A stretch of 13,243 nt of DNA from the NCBI GenBank assembly GCA_019310865.1, contig JAFDDL010000038.1, positions 1 through 13,243 on the forward strand. The letters run 5' to 3'. Both the position numbers and the translations under genes were made by a program. Below, piece by piece: positions 7,619-13,243 of the stretch (positions are counted from its first letter, which is position 1; each line of letters begins with the position of its first letter). Source of the stretch: Deltaproteobacteria bacterium. GTDB lineage: Bacteria > Desulfobacterota > Desulfobacteria > Desulfobacterales > JAFDDL01. The notes under the pieces were generated by a model. The model ran no database searches. It saw only the letters and a list, made by a program, of their open reading frames with translations, and was not told where the DNA came from.

Positions 7619-7885
7619 ATGATTATGGAAGTTCTTATCAATAAAGATAAGTGTACGATACCTTTGAATTGTCGCAAGTGTTTAGAGGTATGCCCTCAGT
7701 GTATTTTTCAACTCTATCCAACCGGAATAAAGAAATTTGAAGAAATTCCACCGGAAAATTGGCACCTGCGCGCTTCCTACCAGGATCTTTGTGCGGGATG
7801 TATGGAGTGTGTCAAGGCATGTCCTCAAAACGCTATTAGAGTGAGACCTCTTAAAAATCATAACAAGGAGGTGTGTACAGCATGA
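7619..7885 (+). CDS. Small 2x[4Fe-4S] ferredoxin with atypical first cluster motif
   Basis: Predicted soluble ferredoxin of 88 residues. The second cluster motif is canonical (C58-x2-C61-x2-C64-x3-C68-P). The first is C12-x5-C18-x2-C21-x3-C25-P, with five residues instead of two between the first and second ligands; the two motifs are separated by a 32-residue insertion rather than the short linker of clostridial ferredoxins. C28 and C86 are extra. AAAAGGAG at 7605-7612 supports ATG 7619, with a second in-frame ATG at 7625. It lies 30 bases after the cysteine-rich iron-sulfur protein, and its last codons overlap the next gene in an ATGA arrangement (7882-7885), so the three are likely made together. 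The spacing changes could tune potential or partner choice; that is inference. Confidence 0.88.
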   Translation: MIMEVLINKDKCTIPLNCRKCLEVCPQCIFQLYPTGIKKFEEIPPENWHLRASYQDLCAGCMECVKACPQNAIRVRPLKNHNKEVCTA

Positions 7886-8478
7886 ATAAGAAAATTTCAT
7901 ACAGCTTGAGCGATGAATTGATGGTGATATTGGAACAAGAGTTTTTGATTGATCAATTAGTAATTCGATATAAGAAAACTTTGGAAGATTCAGAAGAGGC
8001 TCAAAAAGGAGATATTGATAAAGAGCTTTTTGGAACATTCGGCCGTAAACTGGCGGACCGGCTCTGCGAACTGGAATTAGGCTATCGTGATCGAAGTGCC
8101 GAAATTCTGTATAAGGTTGCACAAAAAACCGGACATAATTTTCCATCTATCCAGCAGCGTTTACTGGAGATGGCCTATCTGGCAATTATGAATAAGAACA
8201 AGCTCCGGTTTCAGGAAATATCATTTAAACGATTGGCTTATGAGGTCAACTTTTGCGTACTCAATAAACAGTTGGCAGAAGAGATAAGCCCTGAGGTTGC
8301 CGGCAGGATTCCATGCCGCCATCTATGCATGGAGCTCAACAGAAAGATTTGCGAAAACACTGATATCGGGGGTGTGGCAAGAGTAAATATGCCTTCAATG
8401 ATATCAGGTGAAAAAGGGTGTTGTATTTTTTCAACTGAAATGACTTTGGAAGAACAGTTGAGACTGTCCGGCAGGTAA
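7882..8478 (+). CDS. Unrecognised protein with a cysteine-rich C-terminal tail
   Basis: I do not recognise this 198-residue protein. It looks soluble and largely helical for residues 1-140 (acidic and basic charged stretches, no signal peptide or membrane segment). The last third is different: C145-x3-C149-x7-C157, then a GGVARVNMPSM stretch and a C180-C181 pair, with C62 and C125 further up. Five cysteines clustered in 37 residues suggest metal or cluster binding, or a redox disulfide. The start is ATG 7882, overlapping the ferredoxin stop as ATGA, with AAGGAGG at 7865-7871 inside the ferredoxin gene; an in-frame GTG at 7873 is too close to that site. Translational coupling to the ferredoxin suggests a matched amount and perhaps a complex. 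The tail loosely recalls small-molecule-binding V4R-like domains, but I would not assign it. Confidence 0.75.
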   Translation: MNKKISYSLSDELMVILEQEFLIDQLVIRYKKTLEDSEEAQKGDIDKELFGTFGRKLADRLCELELGYRDRSAEILYKVAQKTGHNFPSIQQRLLEMAYLAIMNKNKLRFQEISFKRLAYEVNFCVLNKQLAEEISPEVAGRIPCRHLCMELNRKICENTDIGGVARVNMPSMISGEKGCCIFSTEMTLEEQLRLSGR

Positions 8479-8516
8479 AATAAAACTGAAAAAAAATATT
8501 AAAGGAGCTTATTACA

Positions 8517-8975
8517 ATGAAAATTAAAAAAATTCCCAGAATCGGAATTGCTGTCAAGGATCTCGAAAAAGCAAAGGATTTTTTCATTAATGTTCTTGGG
8601 GCAACAAAAGGGATTGTCTACCAGAAAGATGAAACAGAACACTACGACTTTGTCGAAGACGAAATTCCTGAAGAGGGTCTTAAGTCATATTATGTAACCT
8701 TGGGTGGACTCCAGATCGAGCTTATGGCTCCTACGGATGAGGACGGGAATATTGCCACCTTCATCAAGAAGAGAGGGGAAGGTCTGATGAGCATCATTCT
8801 TCAAGTCGATGATCTTGATGAGAGTATTGAGTACATGAAATCCAAAGGAGTCAGGATCGTGGGTGAGATGTTGGACCATCACCTGCAAGTCGGAAATGAA
8901 AAGGTTCATACCCCTTACTGTTTCATCCATCCCAAAGATTTTTTTGGACTCATGGTAGAACTAAACATCAGGTAG
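8517..8975 (+). CDS. VOC/glyoxalase-fold protein, methylmalonyl-CoA epimerase-like, with altered metal site
   Basis: Predicted 152-residue vicinal-oxygen-chelate protein whose length and order fit methylmalonyl-CoA epimerase: a GIAVKDLEKAKDFF start, LQIELMAP at 65-72, a GLMSIILQVDDLDESIEYMKSKG block at 89-111, and a C-terminal HPKDFFGLMVEL. The family binds a divalent metal through His, Gln/Glu, His and Glu. Here the first His (in the HIGIAV motif) is R8 and the second (in GxHHI) is S92, whereas Q66 and E148 are kept. The usual epimerase metal site is therefore broken, and another activity (CoA-ester binding, isomerisation without metal, or a non-catalytic role) must be considered. AAAGGAG at 8501-8507 supports ATG 8517. 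It sits between two unrecognised genes in the operon. Fold assignment is solid; function is open. Confidence 0.85.
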   Translation: MKIKKIPRIGIAVKDLEKAKDFFINVLGATKGIVYQKDETEHYDFVEDEIPEEGLKSYYVTLGGLQIELMAPTDEDGNIATFIKKRGEGLMSIILQVDDLDESIEYMKSKGVRIVGEMLDHHLQVGNEKVHTPYCFIHPKDFFGLMVELNIR

Positions 8976-9024
8976 ATAAACGGAAAGAGGCGATATTTTA
9001 GATAGATTGGTTTAAAATAGAAAA

Positions 9025-9543
9025 ATGAAAATAAAAATTGGCCATAGCGAATGGAAGGAAGTTATTTTATTCGAACCGCCGCCGAGAACAGTCATTCTGA
9101 GCGACGGGTCTATCTGGCATTTGGCAAGAAGCGATGATGAGATATTGGAATTAGACCTCTATTTAACTCATGTTATAGAAAAATATGCACCATGGGAGGT
9201 CCAGGATAAGAAGACTCTGGCCCTGACCAAAGATAAAAGGACATTTTCAAGCTATAGAATTGAACTCGAAAAAGACGATGAGTTGAAATATGAAATGTTC
9301 TATTTCTATAAGTTCACTTACGATAAGGAGAACTATCTGAAATTTCCAGAATACCTAATTGAAGGAAAGTGTGTGGAAGTCGTTTCGACCGCTTTGAGGT
9401 ACTTTCTGGCCGATACGCTTTTCTTCGATTTTCTTATCAGCAAGTCGTCGTCCGAGAAAAGTGTCGCTGAGGTATTCAGCAACATGAGTGCCATGAAGAA
9501 TCAATGGGTTTTGGCCAGATTGAAGCATGAAAATGAAAAATAG
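9025..9543 (+). CDS. Unrecognised 172-residue protein
   Basis: I do not recognise this protein. It is predicted to be soluble, mixed alpha/beta, rich in Lys, Glu and aromatic residues (for example YEMFYFYKF at about 94-102), with an LSDGSIWHLARSDDE segment near residues 25-39 and a single Cys (C118). No cluster-binding motif, signal peptide or membrane helix is visible. The ATG at 9025 lacks a clear ribosome-binding site, 49 bases after the VOC gene, so expression may be low or the start may lie elsewhere. That it is a real gene is supported by an open frame covering nearly the whole gap between the VOC and acyl-CoA dehydrogenase genes, with good coding composition. Its place in the operon is the only functional hint. 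Confidence 0.65.
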   Translation: MKIKIGHSEWKEVILFEPPPRTVILSDGSIWHLARSDDEILELDLYLTHVIEKYAPWEVQDKKTLALTKDKRTFSSYRIELEKDDELKYEMFYFYKFTYDKENYLKFPEYLIEGKCVEVVSTALRYFLADTLFFDFLISKSSSEKSVAEVFSNMSAMKNQWVLARLKHENEK

Positions 9544-9584
9544 CTGAGTTCTTCGGGAGTTTTTATAAGAGACAAGGAGTAAAC

Positions 9585-11396
9585 ATGGCACAACAGGTTT
9601 TGGTAGATCAAAGAGATCTCGACTTCGTTATATGGGAACAAATGCACGGTGAAGAGATCATCAAAAAGGGCAATTATAAAGGTTATAATCGCAAGGTTTG
9701 TGACATGATGATCTCCGAGGCACGAAAACTGGCAATTAATGAGGTGATGCCCACCTTTCAGGATGGGGACCGCGTGGGTGTTATCTTTGATAATGGTGAA
9801 GTGAAAGTGCCGGAATCCTATCATCACCCGTACAAACTGTTAAAGGAGGGTGATTGGACCAACATCAGCGTAGACGAAGTGATGGGGGGGCAGGGCGCCC
9901 CTCATTTTATCGGGTATGCCGTCGGAGAGCATTTCACAGCCGCAAATTGGTCCTTTTTATCCTATTTTACTATGAATGCCAACGTGGCAAAAATGATTCA
10001 ACTTTATGGTACGGCTGAACAAAAAACAACATACATTAAAAAGATGGTAACCGCAAAATGGGGCGGTACCATGCTGCTCACCGAACCAAGTGCCGGAAGT
10101 GATGTAGGGGCACTGGAGACCTCTGCGGTTAAAAATACCGATGGTACATATTCATTGACCGGTAATAAGATTTTTATTACCAGCGGTGAGCATGATCTGA
10201 CTGAAAACATCATCCATCCGGTTTTAGCAAGGCTGGAAGGGGCGCCTCCTGGGACCAAGGGCATTTCAATCTTCATCGTTCCTAAGTACCTGGTCAATGA
10301 AGACGGATCTTTAGGCGCCAGAAACGATATTGTTTGCAGCGGCGTTGAAGAAAAAATGGGTATTCACGGTAGTGCGACATGCAGCATGACGTTGGGAGTC
10401 AAAGGTAGCTGCGTCGGATATCTGCTGGGACAGGAAAACCTTGGCATGAAAATCATGTTTCACATGATGAACGGAATGCGCATGGAGATCGCTGCTGCCT
10501 CAATGTCTCAAGCGTCCGCCGCCTACCTATTGGCAGTCAATTACGCTCGCGAGAGAGTTCAGAGCAGAGACATCGCAAGCCATGCTGATCGGTCGGCTCA
10601 ACCGGTTCCTATCATTAAGCACCCGGATGTGCGGCGCAACCTTCTGAAAATGAAATCCTACGTCAGCGGCATGCGCAGTTTTTTTTACTATGTGACCACT
10701 ATTGAAATGCGTGCTTCTGATGCAAACAGCGATTTGGAGCAGCCGATCATTGAAGATCTTTTCAGCCTCTATACACCGATACTCAAAGAGTATTTGTCTG
10801 TAAAGAGTCACGAAGTCTGCATTGAGGCTATACAAATCTTCGGAGGTGCGGGTTACAGTAGTGATTATCCAGTTGAGCAGTATGCGCGAGACTCAAAAAT
10901 TCATTCAATTTTCGAAGGTACCAGCGGCATTCAGGCCATGGATCTTCTGGCCCGTAAGCTAGGGAAACAAAATGGACAGGTATTTGACGCTTTTATAAAT
11001 GAAGTCCTTAAAGTTGTAGAAACCGCTAAAGAAACAGACGAGCTCCATAGTTTGGGAGAAAGGGTTGAAGCTGCTGCCCGCCGTCTGGCGGAATCTGCCG
11101 CATTCATCGGTAAAACCGCAGCCTCACCGCAATTCAAGACGGCATTTGCCCACTCCTTGCCCTTTTTACATGCCGCGGGTGACACTATCATGGCCTGGAT
11201 GCTTTTGTGGCGGGCGGTCATAGCCAACGAAAAACTTGCCGGTAATCCCAAAAAGAAGGATAAGATTTTTTACCGGGGTCAGATCAAGATGGCTGAATTT
11301 TTTATCCGAACCCTGCTTCCTGCCGGACTGGGTGTTATGGATGCAATCCTGGACTGCAGTGATGCCGCCATAAAGATTGAAGACGATGCTTTGTAA
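9585..11396 (+). CDS. Long acyl-CoA dehydrogenase (DmdC-like, 603 residues)
   Basis: Predicted FAD-dependent acyl-CoA dehydrogenase of the roughly 600-residue type that includes 3-methylmercaptopropionyl-CoA dehydrogenase (DmdC). An N-terminal extension of about 40 residues precedes the core. The core shows LLTEPSAGSDVGA at 164-176, a TENIIHPVLARLEGAPPGTKGISIFIVPK segment typical of this subfamily at 206-234, GMRMEIAAASMSQA at 297-310, and FGGAGYSSDYPVEQYARDSKI at 419-439. F-E-G-T-S-G-I-Q at 443-450 supplies E444, the expected catalytic base. Residues beyond about 470 form the extra C-terminal helical domain of the subfamily. AAGGAG at 9574-9579 sets ATG 9585. The stop lies 13 bases before the next gene, a DmsB-like ferredoxin, and this closeness suggests the dehydrogenase feeds that electron chain. 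Substrates of this subfamily are varied; DMSP breakdown itself is not implied by the neighbours. Confidence 0.92.
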   Translation: MAQQVLVDQRDLDFVIWEQMHGEEIIKKGNYKGYNRKVCDMMISEARKLAINEVMPTFQDGDRVGVIFDNGEVKVPESYHHPYKLLKEGDWTNISVDEVMGGQGAPHFIGYAVGEHFTAANWSFLSYFTMNANVAKMIQLYGTAEQKTTYIKKMVTAKWGGTMLLTEPSAGSDVGALETSAVKNTDGTYSLTGNKIFITSGEHDLTENIIHPVLARLEGAPPGTKGISIFIVPKYLVNEDGSLGARNDIVCSGVEEKMGIHGSATCSMTLGVKGSCVGYLLGQENLGMKIMFHMMNGMRMEIAAASMSQASAAYLLAVNYARERVQSRDIASHADRSAQPVPIIKHPDVRRNLLKMKSYVSGMRSFFYYVTTIEMRASDANSDLEQPIIEDLFSLYTPILKEYLSVKSHEVCIEAIQIFGGAGYSSDYPVEQYARDSKIHSIFEGTSGIQAMDLLARKLGKQNGQVFDAFINEVLKVVETAKETDELHSLGERVEAAARRLAESAAFIGKTAASPQFKTAFAHSLPFLHAAGDTIMAWMLLWRAVIANEKLAGNPKKKDKIFYRGQIKMAEFFIRTLLPAGLGVMDAILDCSDAAIKIEDDAL

Positions 11397-11409
11397 AGGA
11401 GATTATATT

Positions 11410-11952
11410 ATGACAGAACAATATGGTTTTGATTTTGATATAGAAAGATGTGTGCAGTGTCACGCCTGTGAAGTTGCATGCAAAAGCAGTCATTCAATAG
11501 AACTTGGTATTAAATGGCGCAATGTTGTTGCCATCTGGAAAGGGGAATACCCGAATATCGTTAATAGAACATTATCCATGGCATGTCAGCATTGCGGAGA
11601 GGCACCATGTGAGGCTATTTGTCCAACAGGGGCCATTACCCAAAGATCGGAAGACGGTATAGTGCTTGTGAACCAGGATGAATGTATCGGATGTCGTTGC
11701 TGCTTTACGGCATGTCCATTCAATATCCCCAGCTTTGGCTCGGATGGCAAGATGCAAAAATGTGATCTGTGTATCGATCGTCTTGAAGCAGGAAAAGAAC
11801 CCGCATGTGTCGCCACCTGTCCTGCAGAAGCGCTTCGCTCCGGGCCCATGGAAGAACTCTCCCTGGAGGGGACAAAACGCTTTGCTCAAAAGCTGGCACT
11901 GGAAGGCCATACACCGGAATGTTCTCTTTCAAGGAAGAAAAAAACTGTGTGA
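11410..11952 (+). CDS. Four-cluster [4Fe-4S] electron-transfer subunit (DmsB/PhsB-like)
   Basis: Predicted electron-transfer subunit of 180 residues for the molybdoenzyme encoded next. Sixteen cysteines form four cluster motifs: C14-C17-C20-C24; C59-C62-C67-C71; C92-C95-C98-C102; and C118-C121-C133-C137, the last with the long gap typical of DmsB, PhsB and NrfC proteins. No Tat or Sec signal is visible, so it should be cytoplasmic. I start at ATG 11410, with AAAGGAG at 11395-11401; the open frame reaches further upstream, but that part overlaps the acyl-CoA dehydrogenase. The stop TGA shares one base with the ATG of the molybdopterin gene (TGATG at 11950-11954), which indicates coupled synthesis of the two subunits. 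The electron-transfer subunit precedes the catalytic one here, the reverse of dmsAB order. No membrane anchor gene is seen before the window ends. Confidence 0.93.
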   Translation: MTEQYGFDFDIERCVQCHACEVACKSSHSIELGIKWRNVVAIWKGEYPNIVNRTLSMACQHCGEAPCEAICPTGAITQRSEDGIVLVNQDECIGCRCCFTACPFNIPSFGSDGKMQKCDLCIDRLEAGKEPACVATCPAEALRSGPMEELSLEGTKRFAQKLALEGHTPECSLSRKKKTV

Positions 11953-13243
11953 TGGGAAATAATCCTATATTATCAAGGGAACAACTGCTCAAGGGTAAAA
12001 TCCCTGGAAAAGTTACCGGAATTGAGATCAAGAAAACCATCTGCGCCATATGCCCTCAGAACTGCGGTGTGGATGCGTATGTCAAGGATGGAATCGTCAT
12101 CAAAGTGGAAGGAAGCGTAGAAAATGCCAACAGCTGCGGGACGCTTTGCTCAAAGGGCGCCGCAAATCGGCAATATATTTACCATCCCGACCGAATCATG
12201 ACGCCTCTGCTAAAAAAAGGCGGAAAGGGTTCGGAAACATTTGATTCCATCTCCTGGGATGACGCATTAGATATTGTCTCATCCCGTCTTCTTAAAATAA
12301 AAAAGAAATCAGGTCCTGAGTCTGTTATATTTTTTTCAGGTATATTTTCCCCAGGTATATTTTTTTCAGGTTTTCAAAACCGTCTTGGTCCTTTCCTAAA
12401 AAGGCTTGCACTGGGTTTCGGCACCCCTAATTATTGCACGGAATCCAGCACCGGTCATTTTGCAACCGTTATTGCAAACAAGTTGAATTATGGACAAGTT
12501 GGGTATCCTGATATTGAAAAAACAAAATGCCTGCTGGTATGGAGCACTAATCCATTCCATTCTGGAACTTCCAAGGTAAGAAATCTCCTGAAGGCTATCG
12601 AAAACGGATTAAAGATAATTGAGGTCAATCCGCTGACCACTCCGTTGACACCCCATGCAAAATTACATCTACGAATCCGCCCCGGTACCGCTGGTGCGTT
12701 AGCCCTTGGAATGGCCCATGTAATTATTAAGGAAGGCCTTTCTGATTGGGAGTTTATCAGTAACTGGACCGTGGGATTTGAAGAATATAGGGATTATGTT
12801 AAAGAATTTACACCTTCTGTTACTGAAAAGATAACAACTGTTCCTGAAGAATTGATTATCAAAGCTGCACGGCTGTACGCTAACACAAAACCTGCAGCCA
12901 TGATGACCGGGTCCAGTTCAACTGTTCATCATACAAACGCAGTACAGAATCATCGGGCGATTACCGCGCTAATCGGGTTGACCGGTAACTTTGACAAAGA
13001 AGGGGGCAACACCGTTGCGCCTTCGTCATATTATCGTCAGCCTACAGGTCTAAAAGCTAGGGAACATGAGTTCGAACAAATAAGGTCATTTGATGAAATG
13101 CCGCCACGCATCGGAGAAGATATGCATCCTGTATGGTGTGAGGCCGTTTCTGAAGCCCAGTCAATGCAGATTCCTTTTCAAATTCAAAGCGGCAAACCTT
13201 ACCCCATTAAGGCTCTTGTGGGATTTGGTATGAATTACCGCAT
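11952..13243 (+). CDS. Molybdopterin (bis-MGD) oxidoreductase, catalytic subunit, 3' end cut by window
   Basis: Partial DMSO-reductase-family catalytic subunit; 430 residues are visible and the frame stays open to the edge (full members are usually 650-800). I read it by translating from ATG 11952. The N-terminal [4Fe-4S] motif is C31-x2-C34-x3-C38 with C66 in LCSKG; C62 is extra. SWDDALDIVSSRL at 101-113 is typical of the family. C162 in TPNYCTESSTG lies where the Mo/W-ligating Cys, Ser or Sec is expected. A 233-241 PHAKLHLRI stretch and R-P-G-T-A-G-A-L-A-L-G-M at 243-254 are common family blocks. There is no twin-arginine leader, so the enzyme should be cytoplasmic. Candidate roles are dehydroxylase, transhydroxylase, acetylene-hydratase-like or formate-dehydrogenase-like; the family is clear, the reaction is not. 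An unusual in-frame tandem repeat lies at 12326-12370. Confidence 0.9.
   Translation, partial: MGNNPILSREQLLKGKIPGKVTGIEIKKTICAICPQNCGVDAYVKDGIVIKVEGSVENANSCGTLCSKGAANRQYIYHPDRIMTPLLKKGGKGSETFDSISWDDALDIVSSRLLKIKKKSGPESVIFFSGIFSPGIFFSGFQNRLGPFLKRLALGFGTPNYCTESSTGHFATVIANKLNYGQVGYPDIEKTKCLLVWSTNPFHSGTSKVRNLLKAIENGLKIIEVNPLTTPLTPHAKLHLRIRPGTAGALALGMAHVIIKEGLSDWEFISNWTVGFEEYRDYVKEFTPSVTEKITTVPEELIIKAARLYANTKPAAMMTGSSSTVHHTNAVQNHRAITALIGLTGNFDKEGGNTVAPSSYYRQPTGLKAREHEFEQIRSFDEMPPRIGEDMHPVWCEAVSEAQSMQIPFQIQSGKPYPIKALVGFGMNYR
12326..12370 (+). repeat. Three in-frame 15-base tandem repeats inside the molybdoenzyme gene
   Basis: Three adjacent 15-base units begin at 12326, 12341 and 12356: TATATTTTTTTCAGG, TATATTTTCCCCAGG, TATATTTTTTTCAGG. 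The outer two are identical; the middle one differs at three or so bases in the T/C run. They encode IFFSG, IFSPG, IFFSG (residues 127-140 with flanks). Because the unit is a multiple of three, copy-number change would keep the frame. Confidence 0.85.

Noticed and set aside
7873..7881. GTG start for the unknown protein after the ferredoxin
   Set aside because: It lies one base from the AAGGAGG site; ATG 7882 has usable spacing and the ATGA overlap.
11377..11409. Earlier in-frame start for the four-cluster ferredoxin inside the acyl-CoA dehydrogenase gene
   Set aside because: The ribosome-binding site at 11395-11401 serves ATG 11410, and the protein from there begins right before its first cluster motif as in relatives.
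12050..12244. Short open frame of 64 codons near the right edge
   Set aside because: It is out of frame with the molybdopterin oxidoreductase, whose reading frame from 11952 has all the expected motifs across this stretch.

Overview
The window reads as a strict anaerobe, most likely a Desulfobacterota-type sulfate reducer or syntroph. That is an inference from the density of [4Fe-4S] proteins, two acyl-CoA dehydrogenases (one of the long, ~600-residue DmdC-like type), a fused molybdenum hydroxylase resembling selenium-dependent xanthine dehydrogenase, and a bis-MGD molybdenum/tungsten oxidoreductase at the right edge. All 13 genes supported here lie on the + strand. I see no tRNA, rRNA, insertion sequence, CRISPR array or phage gene.

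Left part (1-3583): a stand-alone tandem-GNAT acetyltransferase gene of low GC, then a clearly GC-richer gene for a one-polypeptide molybdenum hydroxylase (two [2Fe-2S] clusters plus Mo domain, no FAD domain). A 150-base gap follows. It holds a near-consensus sigma-70 promoter (TTGACA, 17 bases, TATACT) whose -10 box lies inside a perfect 16-base palindrome, which is the best regulatory signal in the window.

Right part (3734-13243, running off the edge): eleven tightly packed genes that look like one operon. In order: SDR dehydrogenase, metal-dependent amidohydrolase (amidohydrolase_2 type), 383-residue acyl-CoA dehydrogenase, 314-residue cysteine-rich iron-sulfur protein, small two-cluster ferredoxin, an unrecognised protein with a cysteine-rich tail (translationally coupled by ATGA), a VOC/methylmalonyl-CoA-epimerase-like protein lacking both usual metal-binding His, an unrecognised 172-residue protein, a 603-residue acyl-CoA dehydrogenase, a four-cluster DmsB-like ferredoxin, and a cytoplasmic bis-MGD molybdopterin oxidoreductase (partial, start overlapping the previous stop by one base).

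Working model (inference): an inducible catabolic operon for a CoA-activated acid, possibly cyclic or aromatic-derived. Two acyl-CoA dehydrogenases, an SDR and a ring-opening or decarboxylating amidohydrolase would do the carbon chemistry. The iron-sulfur proteins would carry electrons to or from a soluble Mo/W enzyme, which could be a dehydroxylase, transhydroxylase, hydratase or formate-type enzyme. No CoA ligase, thiolase, enoyl-CoA hydratase or ETF is in the window, so the pathway is incomplete here and the substrate cannot be read from the sequence. The most unusual points are the promoter with embedded palindrome, the VOC protein with missing metal ligands, the two unknown proteins nested in the operon, and an in-frame triple 15-base tandem repeat inside the molybdoenzyme gene.
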